This document shows, in pieces, positions 24,272 through 33,382 of a stretch of DNA of 55,257 nt (the stretch's first letter is position 1; each line of letters begins with the position of its first letter). The notes below the pieces were generated by a model. The model did not search any database, was not told the origin of the DNA, and was given only the letters and a program-made list of their open reading frames with translations. This DNA comes from an uncultured Verrucomicrobiota bacterium. Its GTDB lineage: Bacteria > Verrucomicrobiota > Verrucomicrobiia > Opitutales > Seribacteraceae. Location of the stretch: contig CACMBV010000014.1 in NCBI GenBank assembly GCA_902612125.1, positions 1-55,257 on the forward strand, read 5' to 3'. The position numbers and the translations under genes were made by a program.

Positions 24272-25390
24272 TCAAGCGGAAAGGGAGGCCCGTCCATACT
24301 CTTGTAATGAATAAATCCCTGATCCGATTAATTGCTCTCCCCGGTAGAGTGCCAGTACCTGTCCCGGTGTTATGGCTCGCTGCGGTTCAAAAAAGTTAAT
24401 TTTGGCGTTTCCATGATTCATACTCTCCAAAAGAACAGGAGTCGATGAATCGCGGTAGCGGGGTTTTGCCAGAAGGGTAAGAGGCAAGGACAACTCCGGC
24501 TCTTCAAGAAAAGACAAGGCAGAAATTTCATAGGTGCGGCTCCAAAGGGTAGATTCTTTCGTGTTTTCAAAGGCAACAATAAGTCGATTTGCAGATTGAT
24601 CCTTACCTGTAACCACATAGTTTTCAAAGTCCGCGTTGGAGGGAACTCCGATTCCTCGCCGTTGTCCAAGGGTGTAGCGATGAAGGCCTTTATGTCTTCC
24701 GACAATCTCCCCTTTAAGGGTAACGATTTCGCCAGGCTGGTCTTCGATGAAATTTGATAGAAATTCCGGAACCTTCACCTTTCCCAAGAAACAAATCCCC
24801 TGACTGTCTTTCTTATTAGCAACGGGTAAGTGATTCCTCTGGGCAAGATCACGCACTTTCATTTTATCCATTCCCCCCAAAGGAAATCTTGCATGTATAA
24901 GCTGTTCCTGAGTAATTCGCGATAAGAAATAGGACTGGTCCTTGTTTTTGTCGAGCCCTTCCCATAATTGCACTCGCCCGTCAACGGAGACAACCCTTCG
25001 GCAGTAATGCCCAGTGGCCAAGGCCTCAAAGCCTTCTTTCAGGGCATATTGAAGCAGGGCCCCAAACTTCATTTCCCGGTTACACAAGACATCCGGGTTG
25101 GGAGTGATACCATTGGCGTAGCCCTGAACCATGGGATTGACGACATGATGATGGTAGAAATCAATTAAGTTAAGAATACGAAAAGGAACCCCAAGTTTTT
25201 TTGCCACTTCTCGGGCATCCCTCAAGTCCTGAGCACCAGGACATTCACCAAGTATGTCTTTCTCGTGGTCCCAGGTCTTGACATACACCGCCTCAATCTC
25301 ATATCCAGAATCCACGAGAATCATGGCGGCGACAGCACTATCAACCCCTCCGGAGAGGGCAACCAAGATTTTTTCCTTAGATCCAGACAT
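24272..25390 (-). CDS. mnmA: tRNA-specific 2-thiouridylase MnmA
   Basis: This 372-residue enzyme adds sulfur to U34 of Lys, Glu and Gln tRNAs. The ATP-binding PP-loop SGGVDS is at residues 13-18. The two catalytic cysteines are in place: Cys103 in NPDVLCNREMKFG and Cys200 in DSQGICFLG, with ATGHY and DQSYFL between them. The C-terminal beta-barrel region contains RYTLGQRRGIG and PGQVLALYRGE. Length is usual for the family. It heads a minus-strand group of small genes. Its ATG is only 8 bases from the TTG of the divergent amylase-family gene, so one of the promoters must lie inside the other gene, or the amylase start is further in. Confidence 0.96.
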   Translation of the reverse strand: MSGSKEKILVALSGGVDSAVAAMILVDSGYEIEAVYVKTWDHEKDILGECPGAQDLRDAREVAKKLGVPFRILNLIDFYHHHVVNPMVQGYANGITPNPDVLCNREMKFGALLQYALKEGFEALATGHYCRRVVSVDGRVQLWEGLDKNKDQSYFLSRITQEQLIHARFPLGGMDKMKVRDLAQRNHLPVANKKDSQGICFLGKVKVPEFLSNFIEDQPGEIVTLKGEIVGRHKGLHRYTLGQRRGIGVPSNADFENYVVTGKDQSANRLIVAFENTKESTLWSRTYEISALSFLEEPELSLPLTLLAKPRYRDSSTPVLLESMNHGNAKINFFEPQRAITPGQVLALYRGEQLIGSGIYSLQEYGRASLSA

Positions 25391-25398
25391 CTCTAATA

Positions 25399-27792
25399 TT
25401 GAATAGGAAAAATCTTAAATGTCGCAAAATTTTTCGATTGGCGGGTGATAAGAATTACCCTAATGAGCCTTTGGTGTATTTGCGTGGAGGTAAAGTATGG
25501 ACCGGGAAAAACGGTGAGGGTTTAGTCTTTTTGGAAAAAGACTGGATGGGGAGTCGCCTGCCTGAGGATTTAGTTGAAGAGGCAGGACTTCTCGGTACCG
25601 ACTTTCATCTTTTGGACAAAAAACAAAGAGCCAGACTCGCCGGGTATGCCATCTATGCAAATATTGTGGAATTCACGGCTGACCCCTTCGTTGCCGTACC
25701 AGATGTTGAAAACCAACCCGAATGGTTTGTGGCCTGTGACTTTAATAACTGGCTGCAAAATGGAAAATATGATAAAAAATGGCAGTTAATTCCAGACGAA
25801 GAGGGTTACCTGGTATGCTCAGTTAACCTCAATCTTCTCCCAATAAAGGATCATTTTTCATTTAAATTCAAATCCTCTTTTAACCAATGGTATGGTCCGC
25901 CAGACTTTTTCCCTTCCCAGGAAGAATTGGTCCCAGGGGCTGCAAATTTCGTTTTTGATTTACGAAGAACTGGTGATGATATTTTTTCTTTTCGTCTTAT
26001 TGAGGAGGATAATTCGATACCCGTAAGAAAGTGGTTGTCCTTACGACCCGAAAATCTCGGCTATTCCAAAAATGGAAATACTCGAACATTCAGGCTTTTT
26101 GCCCCAAGGGTAGAACGGGTCGTCCTGCATCTGTTGAACCAAGCAAAATCCCCATCCATGGCAGTGACCTATTCGATGAGTCTGGGAGAAGACGGGGTTT
26201 GGGAAACTATTATAGATAAGTCGGTGGAGTATCTTTATTATCATTACGAGGTGATCCATAAAAACGGGCACCCTGAATCGAAGCCATTTACCAAGTGGGT
26301 TTTAGACCCATATGCCAAAGGCTGTACGGGTCGCGAAGGTCCCGGAATTCTCACCTGTAATGCTACAAATTCGGGATCAAACTTCGTTAATTCCTTTATC
26401 ACTCCGGAGCCACAGGACTTAGTAATCATGGAAGGTCATATTCGCGATCTTTTGAAATATGCTCCATTTGAGTTATCTGAGTCGGAAAGGAGGGGATTCC
26501 GTGGACTCGCTAAGTGGTTGAAGTCCGAGGATTGCTACCTTCGTAAAATGGGAGTGAATGCCGTTGAATTGCAACCGGTTTACCAATTCGATTCCAGATC
26601 GAAGAGTGAATACCATTGGGGATACATGCCGGTCAATTTTTTCTCTCCGGCATCTGATTACGCCTCAAATCCTGAAATAGCCTCTAAGGAATGCAAGGAA
26701 CTGTTTTCTGCTTTCCACGAGGCAAACCTGGCTGTCATTCTTGATGTTGTGTACAATCATGTCGGAATCCCCAATCACTTGCTGAACTTAGACCGGGAAC
26801 TTTATCTTTCAACCGACGAATTGGGTAGACTAACCAACTACAGCGGCTGTGGGAACGACCTTTATTGCAATGCAGAACCCGTCAAAAAAATGATTATTGA
26901 TAGCCTGAAATATTGGGTATTGAACTATCAGGTGGATGGCTTTCGCTTCGACTTGGCTGAATTACTGGGAATCGAATTGCTTGCCGAGATTGAATTTGAA
27001 TTAAGAAAATTAAATCCAAAAATTATCCTTATTGCAGAGCCTTGGAGTTTTAGGGGAAGGTTACCTGAAAAAATGAATCAAACAGGTTATTCGCTGTGGA
27101 GCGACCGATGCCGGGAATCCCTGCTCTCTTTTGTGAGGGAAGGTAAGGATATGCGAAAAATTTACGCCCTTTTACAGGGAAAGCTTGATCCAGAAAATTT
27201 TTACCCTTGGCAATCCCTTCAATACATTGAGTCGCATGATGACTTTGCCTTCATCGACCGTCTCTGCAGCGACTGCGAATCGGGGGGCATGTATCCTGAT
27301 GAAAGTGCCACTTCCCAGGCAACGCTTGCCATGATCATTCTGCTCCTTTCGCCTGGAATCCCAATGATTACGGCCGGACAGGATTTCCTGAGAAGCAAAA
27401 GAGGGATTCGCAACACTTATCAAAAGGGAGATGTCAATGCCCTTGATTATCACAGGCTTAAGAAATATCAAAATGTGAATAAGGCAGTTTGTGAAGTCAT
27501 TGAATTCAGGCAGTCAAAACGAGGTTTATTCACTCGACCAAAAACTTTTAATCTCTGCGATTATTCTGAAAATGAGCTCCAAACCCGCGACATTTTCAAC
27601 CTTACCATCAGACATAAACAGGAACGGGAAGAGTTTTTATTTTTATGCAACCCTCACCCATGCGATTCCGAAATGGCACTACCTTTGGGATGGGAAAACC
27701 AGCAAACCATTATACCTAATCCACCGATATCGAATAGCAAAGCGAAACTCCGCCCTTACGAGTATCGCCTATTAGGGAGAAAAAACTGCTGA
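25399..27792 (+). CDS. GH13 family alpha-glucan debranching-type enzyme
   Basis: This protein of up to 797 residues belongs to glycoside hydrolase family 13, pullulanase/isoamylase-like. All conserved regions are visible: DVVYNHV (449-455), GFRFDLAE with nucleophile Asp518, LIAEPWSF with acid/base Glu547, and ESHDD with Asp614. A CBM48-like module lies at about 215-310 (RTFRLFAPRVERVVLHL), and a second glycogen-binding-like segment at about 105-200 (WFVACDFNNWLQN, then FKFKSSFNQWYGPPD). The first 90 residues are unassigned. Hydrolysis of alpha-1,6 or alpha-1,4 bonds in glycogen or maltodextrin is likely; the exact linkage cannot be read off. The start is uncertain: TTG at 25399 is the most upstream plausible choice, TTG 25438 another. 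The 3' end overlaps the convergent ppx gene by 21 bases. malQ at 53289 probably acts in the same pathway. Confidence 0.88.
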   Translation: MNRKNLKCRKIFRLAGDKNYPNEPLVYLRGGKVWTGKNGEGLVFLEKDWMGSRLPEDLVEEAGLLGTDFHLLDKKQRARLAGYAIYANIVEFTADPFVAVPDVENQPEWFVACDFNNWLQNGKYDKKWQLIPDEEGYLVCSVNLNLLPIKDHFSFKFKSSFNQWYGPPDFFPSQEELVPGAANFVFDLRRTGDDIFSFRLIEEDNSIPVRKWLSLRPENLGYSKNGNTRTFRLFAPRVERVVLHLLNQAKSPSMAVTYSMSLGEDGVWETIIDKSVEYLYYHYEVIHKNGHPESKPFTKWVLDPYAKGCTGREGPGILTCNATNSGSNFVNSFITPEPQDLVIMEGHIRDLLKYAPFELSESERRGFRGLAKWLKSEDCYLRKMGVNAVELQPVYQFDSRSKSEYHWGYMPVNFFSPASDYASNPEIASKECKELFSAFHEANLAVILDVVYNHVGIPNHLLNLDRELYLSTDELGRLTNYSGCGNDLYCNAEPVKKMIIDSLKYWVLNYQVDGFRFDLAELLGIELLAEIEFELRKLNPKIILIAEPWSFRGRLPEKMNQTGYSLWSDRCRESLLSFVREGKDMRKIYALLQGKLDPENFYPWQSLQYIESHDDFAFIDRLCSDCESGGMYPDESATSQATLAMIILLLSPGIPMITAGQDFLRSKRGIRNTYQKGDVNALDYHRLKKYQNVNKAVCEVIEFRQSKRGLFTRPKTFNLCDYSENELQTRDIFNLTIRHKQEREEFLFLCNPHPCDSEMALPLGWENQQTIIPNPPISNSKAKLRPYEYRLLGRKNC

Positions 27793-28740
27793 ACCTTTCG
27801 TTTTCTCCACCCTGGATGCAACCCCATATCTCAGATTACGGGTGGAATAACGGAAGCATTCCTTTCTCAAGTATGTCATAAGTTGTTCAATAACCAGACA
27901 AACGAGGGGGAAAACATCAGCTCGATCAGGTGGCAAAGCAGGAAACGCAGAACTTCTTTCATTCAGTGACATCGTACAAAATTCATCAGCCAAAGCAGAG
28001 ATTTCATCCAGTGAAAAATGGGTGCATTGACCAACCTGTTGACCCGTGCGAGAAACGATAATTTTTCTTATGTAGTAGATTGCCCCACCGAGACCAATTA
28101 ATTTTGCTTTGCCTGTCCTGGATAACCCTGTTTCCATGAAGATGTTGAAAATGGTTTCCCTGAGTGCTTTTTTCAGATCATCATCTACTGCATTATCCCG
28201 CTGAAAATTAATACTTTCGGCTAGGGCAAGAAAACCAAGAGGTAAACTTCTGGTGAAAATGGTTCGGCCATTGATGCTCTCGATTATCTCCAAGCTGCCA
28301 CCTCCAAGATCAAAAACCTGCAGGTGTTTTTCTACTTGTATCAACGGATCACTGTTTACGCCCTCAGCAATCAGTTCGGCCTCTTGCAGTCCGCTTAATA
28401 TATGTAGCTTGTGACCAAATTCCTTCTCGATGTGCTTGGCAACCTCATCCCGGTTACCCGCTCTGCGAAAAGCCTCTGTTGCTACGAGGATAAGATGGTC
28501 ACTCGCATGCTCCCTCGAAATACATAATAATATCCCTAAAACATAACCTATTTGTTCCAATTGCCTGGGTAAGATCAGCCCTAGCTTTTGGGATTCCGCA
28601 TTAAGTAATCGGCAGGGAAAACTTTTTTCTATGACAGGCGAGGGGGAGCCCTGCGAATCAAATTTGGCAACCAGAATTTTGGTGGAATTCGAACCGACAT
28701 CTATAACCGCCACTTTAAGCTCATCTTTCTTGTCGTTCAT
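27772..28740 (-). CDS. Ppx/GppA family exopolyphosphatase or pppGpp phosphatase
   Basis: This 322-residue protein has the ASKHA-fold motifs of the Ppx/GppA family: VAVIDVGSNSTKILVA at residues 9-24 (phosphate 1 loop), VATEAFRRAGNRDEV near 86, LSGLQEAELIAEGV near 115, FDLGGGSLEII near 142 (phosphate 2 loop) and LIGLGGAIYYI near 216. It matches the short form, lacking the C-terminal HD-like domain of E. coli Ppx and GppA. It should hydrolyse terminal phosphates of polyphosphate or pppGpp; which one cannot be told. Its ATG overlaps the rsmI stop by 4 bases, and its stop lies within the 3' end of the convergent GH13 gene. Confidence 0.9.
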   Translation of the reverse strand: MNDKKDELKVAVIDVGSNSTKILVAKFDSQGSPSPVIEKSFPCRLLNAESQKLGLILPRQLEQIGYVLGILLCISREHASDHLILVATEAFRRAGNRDEVAKHIEKEFGHKLHILSGLQEAELIAEGVNSDPLIQVEKHLQVFDLGGGSLEIIESINGRTIFTRSLPLGFLALAESINFQRDNAVDDDLKKALRETIFNIFMETGLSRTGKAKLIGLGGAIYYIRKIIVSRTGQQVGQCTHFSLDEISALADEFCTMSLNERSSAFPALPPDRADVFPLVCLVIEQLMTYLRKECFRYSTRNLRYGVASRVEKTKGSAVFSP

Positions 28741-29429
28741 AAAACAAAATCACGGGGAGCAAGGACTAAAGTAAATTCTCCTTTTTTACTGGAGTCCTGA
28801 GATTTTTGCCAAACGGAAGAGATGGTCCCAACTTCAATACTTTCATGGAGTTTGGTTAACTCTCGGGCCACTGCGAGAAACCGACCCTCTCCATAAACTT
28901 TTTGCAAGACTTCGAAAGTCGATTCCATTTTATATTTGGACTGATAAAATAAAAGGGAGCCGTCAAACTCCTCCCATTTTTGTAGTAAATTTTCGAATGC
29001 GACTTTTCTTTTTGGAGGAAAACCAAGGAAAAGAAAGCGATGGGTAGGCAAACCGGAAGCAGCCAAGGCAGTGATTGCCGCATTAGGACCCGGAATGGGA
29101 ATCACTTCAAGATTATTTTTCCTGCATTCTCGCACCACACGAAAACCAGGATCGCTGATTCCCGGGTAACCTGCATCTGATAGCAAGGCAATTCGCCTGC
29201 CTTTGGTAATTTCGGCGACGAGAAATTGAGCCTGCTTCCTTTCATTCTCCTCCCGATAGGAGATCATTGGCTTACTCAGTTCAAAGTAAGCTAGCAGCTT
29301 GGTTGTTACCCTGGTATCTTCGCATGCGATAAGATCACATTCTTGAAGAATTTTTTTTCCACGATCGGTAAAATCTCCTAAGTTACCTATGGGAGTGGCG
29401 ACAAGAAACAGGCAGCCGGCGTCCCCCAT
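28737..29429 (-). CDS. rsmI: 16S rRNA (cytidine1402-2'-O)-methyltransferase
   Basis: This 230-residue SAM-dependent enzyme methylates the 2'-OH of C1402 in 16S rRNA at the decoding centre. Family motifs are clear: LFLVATPIGNLGDFTDR at the N-terminus, CEDTRVTTKLL near residue 35, ALLSDAGYPGISDPGF near 77 (SAM-binding loop), IPIPGPNAAITALAASGLPT near 93-112 and FLGFPP with ARELTKLHE further on. The C-terminal RsmI HTH extension of the E. coli enzyme is missing or very short here (family 230-290 residues). It sits upstream of ppx with a 4-base overlap and 31 bases after the small lipoprotein gene. Confidence 0.93.
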   Translation of the reverse strand: MGDAGCLFLVATPIGNLGDFTDRGKKILQECDLIACEDTRVTTKLLAYFELSKPMISYREENERKQAQFLVAEITKGRRIALLSDAGYPGISDPGFRVVRECRKNNLEVIPIPGPNAAITALAASGLPTHRFLFLGFPPKRKVAFENLLQKWEEFDGSLLFYQSKYKMESTFEVLQKVYGEGRFLAVARELTKLHESIEVGTISSVWQKSQDSSKKGEFTLVLAPRDFVL

Positions 29430-29460
29430 TTAAAGCGCGGTTATTTGGGCCTAGTAAACT

Positions 29461-29631
29461 TTAGCGGTTAAATCCCCCGCGATCAAACCCACCGGGCAAA
29501 CTGTATTCCCAGCTTGCTGGACGCCCCTGAGGCATGCGATCATCATCGGGAGAAGCCGTAAAGCATCCACCAAGGGCAAACAGTAAGGATAATAGGAAAA
29601 AAAGTTTTAGAATGTAAGTGACTGGGTTCAT
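29461..29631 (-). CDS. Small secreted lipoprotein
   Basis: This 56-residue precursor has a classical lipoprotein signal: MNPVTYILKLFFLLSLLFAL followed by the lipobox residues GGC at about 21-23. The mature part is only about 34 residues, begins CFTASPDDDRMPQGRPASWE and ends Gly/Phe-rich (GGFDRGGFNR). I chose the ATG at 29631 because it lies directly before the signal peptide; the frame stays open further upstream but overlaps the preceding gene. It starts 7 bases after the stop of the coiled-coil protein gene and is probably cotranscribed. The Asp after Cys+5 gives no sorting rule that I would trust in this phylum. Function is unknown. Confidence 0.75.
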   Translation of the reverse strand: MNPVTYILKLFFLLSLLFALGGCFTASPDDDRMPQGRPASWEYSLPGGFDRGGFNR

Positions 29632-29638
29632 CGAATAA

Positions 29639-31000
29639 TTAGAGATTTTGTTCTTCTTCTGGAATGATGTAGATCGAATCACCAGGACGCAATTTTTGAG
29701 GTTCGCCAAATCTAGGCAGGATATAGGCAAGCAGGTAACCCTTACGGGAACTCTGCACCCGTATCCTGGCGGCTTCTTTCTTATCTTTCCAAACCGTAAA
29801 TACTTCTCCCTGATTAACCCCACGATCCATCCCAAAAGGGAGTAATAGCATCCCTGAACTGGAATCAACGCGAGCTATGGTTGAAGGAGCTCCTATATCG
29901 GAGATTTGTTTTTGTTGGCTAACTGCCATCATATCGAGCTCATTCATTTCAGGAGGTCCGCCATCCTTTTTCCGAACCATAAAAGGATTGACCTCTTCAG
30001 AGATCGCATCGTCTGCAACTTCTCCTCCCTGTTGCTTAGCAAGCATCTCGTCGATCCCTCGTTTGTAGCCAGCGGCGTCTGCAAGCCTTATTTCTTCCTG
30101 CTTTTTGGAAAGTTGCTGCTTATGCTCTTCTTGCATGGCATCCACTTCAGCAAGATGTTTTGTGATATCTTCCTGCTTTTGATTTTCCAAATCTACAACT
30201 TGATTATTCAAGACCATGACTTGCTGTTCAGATGCCTGATTTTCTTTTTCTCTCTCCTCTTTTTCATTAAGCAAATCTTCCTCCACGCCTTTTAATTTGA
30301 TTTGCGTATCCGCTAATTCATCCAAGGTGTCATCTTTGAGTTTTTTCTCGCGAGACCACATGTTTTGATATTGTCGTAATTCCTGATCCCGTTCAACCAG
30401 CATGGATCGGAGTTTGGAAACCTCTGTATACCGATCATGCCGGTCTTTATAAAACATACCAATTACCGTTCGTAATCGTTGATGCTGAGGAACTCCTTTG
30501 ATAATAGTTCCGTCCTCAAGAGTCTTGTCAACTAATGGAAACTGAGTTTCATCTTCAAAGGGATCCATGAAACCAGCCGGAGATTCAAGCTTGGCATCTT
30601 TATTGATACGCCAGATACCGGATTCTGAGTCCCAATACATAGTCCCGGGGCCAAATTCCTTAGTCAACCGATCAAGGCGATCCCGGTAATCGGCATTTCG
30701 CAAAAGTGAGTCTTCACTCACCTTTAAATCTTCCAAGGCACCTGCAAGTTTGTTTTCCTCACCATCTTCGACTTGTTCATTGGCGTCGAAGGTATCATTA
30801 AAGATGGATTTCTTCTCTCCCAGGTCTTTCCACTTGGCTTCCTGCTCAGATTGCAAGATTGCGTAGGAATCGTCAACAATCTCATCCAGGTAGGAGAAGG
30901 ACTGTTTGTTTAAGGTATCAAACTTGAGCCACAACATGCCACTGAAGGCAAGCACCCCAAGCAAACTGAACAATCGGAAAAGAACGGCAAGAACTCTCAT
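29639..31000 (-). CDS. Membrane-anchored coiled-coil protein with C-terminal beta domain
   Basis: This 453-residue protein has an N-terminal membrane helix (LFRLFSLLGVLAFSGMLWL, about 8-26). Long helical stretches rich in Glu, Lys and Gln follow at about 185-325 (for example LKGVEEDLLNEKEEREKENQ), a predicted coiled coil. The last roughly 85 residues (ARVDSSSGMLLLPFGMDRGV, QGEVFTVWKDKK, GDSIYIIPEEE) have the small beta-barrel pattern seen at the end of MreC-like and FlgT-like proteins: a variable value, GV.QG..F.V and a final GD.I. A role as an envelope scaffold is inferred. The downstream lipoprotein gene begins 7 bases after it, making a likely pair. No enzymatic motif is visible. Confidence 0.62.
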   Translation of the reverse strand: MRVLAVLFRLFSLLGVLAFSGMLWLKFDTLNKQSFSYLDEIVDDSYAILQSEQEAKWKDLGEKKSIFNDTFDANEQVEDGEENKLAGALEDLKVSEDSLLRNADYRDRLDRLTKEFGPGTMYWDSESGIWRINKDAKLESPAGFMDPFEDETQFPLVDKTLEDGTIIKGVPQHQRLRTVIGMFYKDRHDRYTEVSKLRSMLVERDQELRQYQNMWSREKKLKDDTLDELADTQIKLKGVEEDLLNEKEEREKENQASEQQVMVLNNQVVDLENQKQEDITKHLAEVDAMQEEHKQQLSKKQEEIRLADAAGYKRGIDEMLAKQQGGEVADDAISEEVNPFMVRKKDGGPPEMNELDMMAVSQQKQISDIGAPSTIARVDSSSGMLLLPFGMDRGVNQGEVFTVWKDKKEAARIRVQSSRKGYLLAYILPRFGEPQKLRPGDSIYIIPEEEQNL

Positions 31001-31059
31001 AGGCTTGGAGAAATATGAATATCTATGTGCGAGGATGCAAGGTGAATATTAGTTCTTCG

Positions 31060-33270
31060 CTATGCGTAGATTCTGACCTGATAGATTTGAGCACGGTCCA
31101 AGCCATGGGTGGAAATGATTTCAATCTCGAGTCCTTTTGCGTCGAAAGGCTCAAAGGAGTGCGTCCGTAGAGCAACTTGATTGTCTTGGATGTCTGCAAT
31201 CAAAGATGATGCCCCGTCATCACCCAAGGCGTAGATGCGATAATCTTTAACCAGAGAGGAGAAATTTTGTTGATTGAATGAAGCAGGTTTTGATGGATAA
31301 ATAAAATCATAGGCAGGATCAAAACTTATTTCCACATCGCTAATTTTCTGTAGTTCCTCCCACTCAAACTCAAGAAACTCCGGATATTTAAAATCAGTTG
31401 GCTTGGATGCCCAAAGGTTTGGAAGTTGGTTGGGACGAATCCCATAGTTTGAAGTGTTAGAGGGAAGAAATGATTGTTGTCTGGGTGTAACCTCGATTTT
31501 CGGAGAGGCAGCGGGGTGGGGGGAATGGGGTAAAATGGGTTCAAATTCAGAAAAAAATTTTCTTTTTTCACCCGCCTCTTTTTTCCTTTGATCATGCAAG
31601 ACAAATCCCACCAGTCCATTTGCGTACAATGGGACTTTAAATTTATCATCCGATTCCAACTCAAGAAAGTGCCAGGCACGGTGTTCGATTTCAAGTTCAC
31701 AATTAATTTTCAGTTTCCTAATGTTTCCCACATATGATGTTTTTCCTGAGAATAAACAAACCCCAGGATTAGATTTATTGTAACCACTTCCTTCCAGTAT
31801 TTTCACGGTGAAAATCTGATTATCTTGGGCTAACAATTGAACAGACAACCGATGGATCATATTTGTGGTAACGGGGAACTGCAATCGACAACTTTTTGTT
31901 TCAATGATTTGGTCAACTCTATTTTCTAGATCCAAGCAATCTTCTAGGGTTGATGAAGCTTTGATCTTAGCTTTACAGGCAAGGTTATCATCATCTTCAA
32001 AATTATCCAGTTTAGAAGCGTGATTACGACGGTAAAAATGCCTGCTTATTTCTGACATGTAGGACTTGTCTGCCAGAGTTTTTGGAAGTCTTTTCTTCCT
32101 GATGCAAAGAGAGGCAATCATTCCAAGAGCAGAACCCATTTGGGATGCACATGAAGGATGCCCCAAAGTCCGAGAGGTCAATTCCGATGCGGATGAACTG
32201 GATCCAGCTAAGAGTAAGTTTTTACATTCATTGGAAATCATTGCCCGCAAAGGAATTTCAAAAGGTTTTGAAAGAGGCAATTCATCACGATTACAAGAAA
32301 GCAATGAAAAGCTGTTCGCAATGGAAGCACTTCCCAAAGCAACGGAATCATACCATTCTTTACCTTCAAATAAATCATTTATACCGAGCCTGATAGTTCC
32401 ACTGGAACGATACGCAGGCATGGGTAAAGCCTTTTCAGAAATGTGAACCAATTTGTGACTTTTCATTACATCCGAAATGGAAGAACGGTTTTTAAGGTAG
32501 TCCCAGGCAGCCAAAGAAATCACCTCAGGGGATAAGTTTTTTTCACTTGAGATTCCTTCCCACTCAAGCAAGTGTTCACCGGCAAGGTTTTCCTGAAGTG
32601 ATTTCATCAAATTAACTTGAGCAGTGAAATGATTTTCCTCCCAGATAATTTTCACCCAGTCCGGGCATTCGAATGGGTAATGACCCACGCCTTTCTCAAT
32701 CCGTATAAAACAACTACAACTCGGATAATCCGGGGGCGGGTCAAATCTCTTTTTTGATGGTAATTCTTCCTTTTTATCCACACCCTTTTCACCCGGAATA
32801 TCGCATAATTCGGCAATTTTTCCCATTCCCGTGCAATCTATGTAATATTTGCCATGAAATGCGTTCGATTTCTGCAAAGTATGATTCTTGGCTATTGCAG
32901 CACGAATTTTACCTTTTTCTAAATAAACTGAATCCAGTTCAGTGTTTCTGAAACAACGAATCCGGTCTTCCTTGGCCATCCAATCGTGAAGTACACGTGA
33001 CTGTCCGATATAGGTTCCCTCGGCATTATATTTGAACAATTGATGCCATAACTCGTCCATTATCCCGGAATCCCTTGAATAAACCTGAGATTTATTGGCT
33101 TCAGTCCCCAGAGGAAACCGTTGGGAAATACCGGCTCTTCCTCCCCATAAGTGATTTTTTTCAATCAGACTGACCGTGTAACCTTCCCTAGCACCCATGA
33201 TGGAAGCACAAATTCCTGACATACCTCCCCCAACTATAACCAAGTCTGACCTAACTGATCCGATTTTCAC
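31060..33270 (-). CDS. FAD-dependent oxidoreductase of the FAD_oxidored family
   Basis: This 736-residue protein begins with a Rossmann FAD site, DLVIVGGGMSGICASIMGAR (residues 9-28), followed by IEKNHLWGGRAG, a pattern of the PF12831 family of large flavoproteins found in Verrucomicrobia, Planctomycetes and Lentisphaerae. YYIDCTGMGKIAELC near 140 and LLLAGSSSSASELTSRTLGH near 350 are the second and third dinucleotide-contact regions. The last 300 residues show a beta-rich, Trp- and Asp-containing region with no name I can give. The substrate is unknown. The start is GTG at 33270. It is divergent from the ACIII cluster across a 220-base gap. There is no visible signal peptide, so it is probably cytoplasmic. 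Confidence 0.75.
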   Translation of the reverse strand: MKIGSVRSDLVIVGGGMSGICASIMGAREGYTVSLIEKNHLWGGRAGISQRFPLGTEANKSQVYSRDSGIMDELWHQLFKYNAEGTYIGQSRVLHDWMAKEDRIRCFRNTELDSVYLEKGKIRAAIAKNHTLQKSNAFHGKYYIDCTGMGKIAELCDIPGEKGVDKKEELPSKKRFDPPPDYPSCSCFIRIEKGVGHYPFECPDWVKIIWEENHFTAQVNLMKSLQENLAGEHLLEWEGISSEKNLSPEVISLAAWDYLKNRSSISDVMKSHKLVHISEKALPMPAYRSSGTIRLGINDLFEGKEWYDSVALGSASIANSFSLLSCNRDELPLSKPFEIPLRAMISNECKNLLLAGSSSSASELTSRTLGHPSCASQMGSALGMIASLCIRKKRLPKTLADKSYMSEISRHFYRRNHASKLDNFEDDDNLACKAKIKASSTLEDCLDLENRVDQIIETKSCRLQFPVTTNMIHRLSVQLLAQDNQIFTVKILEGSGYNKSNPGVCLFSGKTSYVGNIRKLKINCELEIEHRAWHFLELESDDKFKVPLYANGLVGFVLHDQRKKEAGEKRKFFSEFEPILPHSPHPAASPKIEVTPRQQSFLPSNTSNYGIRPNQLPNLWASKPTDFKYPEFLEFEWEELQKISDVEISFDPAYDFIYPSKPASFNQQNFSSLVKDYRIYALGDDGASSLIADIQDNQVALRTHSFEPFDAKGLEIEIISTHGLDRAQIYQVRIYA

Positions 33271-33278
33271 TAGAAGAA

Positions 33279-33307
33279 ATCATAATGTATATCAATTTCA
33301 AGGCCAA
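33279..33307 (-). promoter_or_regulatory. Candidate promoter for the FAD oxidoreductase gene
   Basis: On the minus strand TTGGCC (33307-33302) and TATGAT (33284-33279) are separated by 17 bases. The -10 matches the sigma70 consensus at 5 of 6 positions and the -35 at 4 of 6. The expected transcription start, about 7 bases on, falls almost at the GTG start codon (33270), so the message would be nearly leaderless, or the true start codon lies further in. Confidence 0.32.
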
Positions 33308-33382
33308 TAATTTATGCAATCGAAAACTTCCTAATAACTAACATTAAGTTTTATTAATAGTAACCCTTTAAAAATTTTAATA

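Noticed and set aside
27772-27792. Frameshift or wrong stop because GH13 and ppx ends overlap by 21 bases
   Set aside because: Both C-termini are complete and plausible, and short convergent overlaps also occur at 17250-17253.
29632-29868. Extended N-terminus for the small lipoprotein
   Set aside because: The extension lies within the coiled-coil gene and would bury the lipoprotein signal peptide in the middle of the protein.
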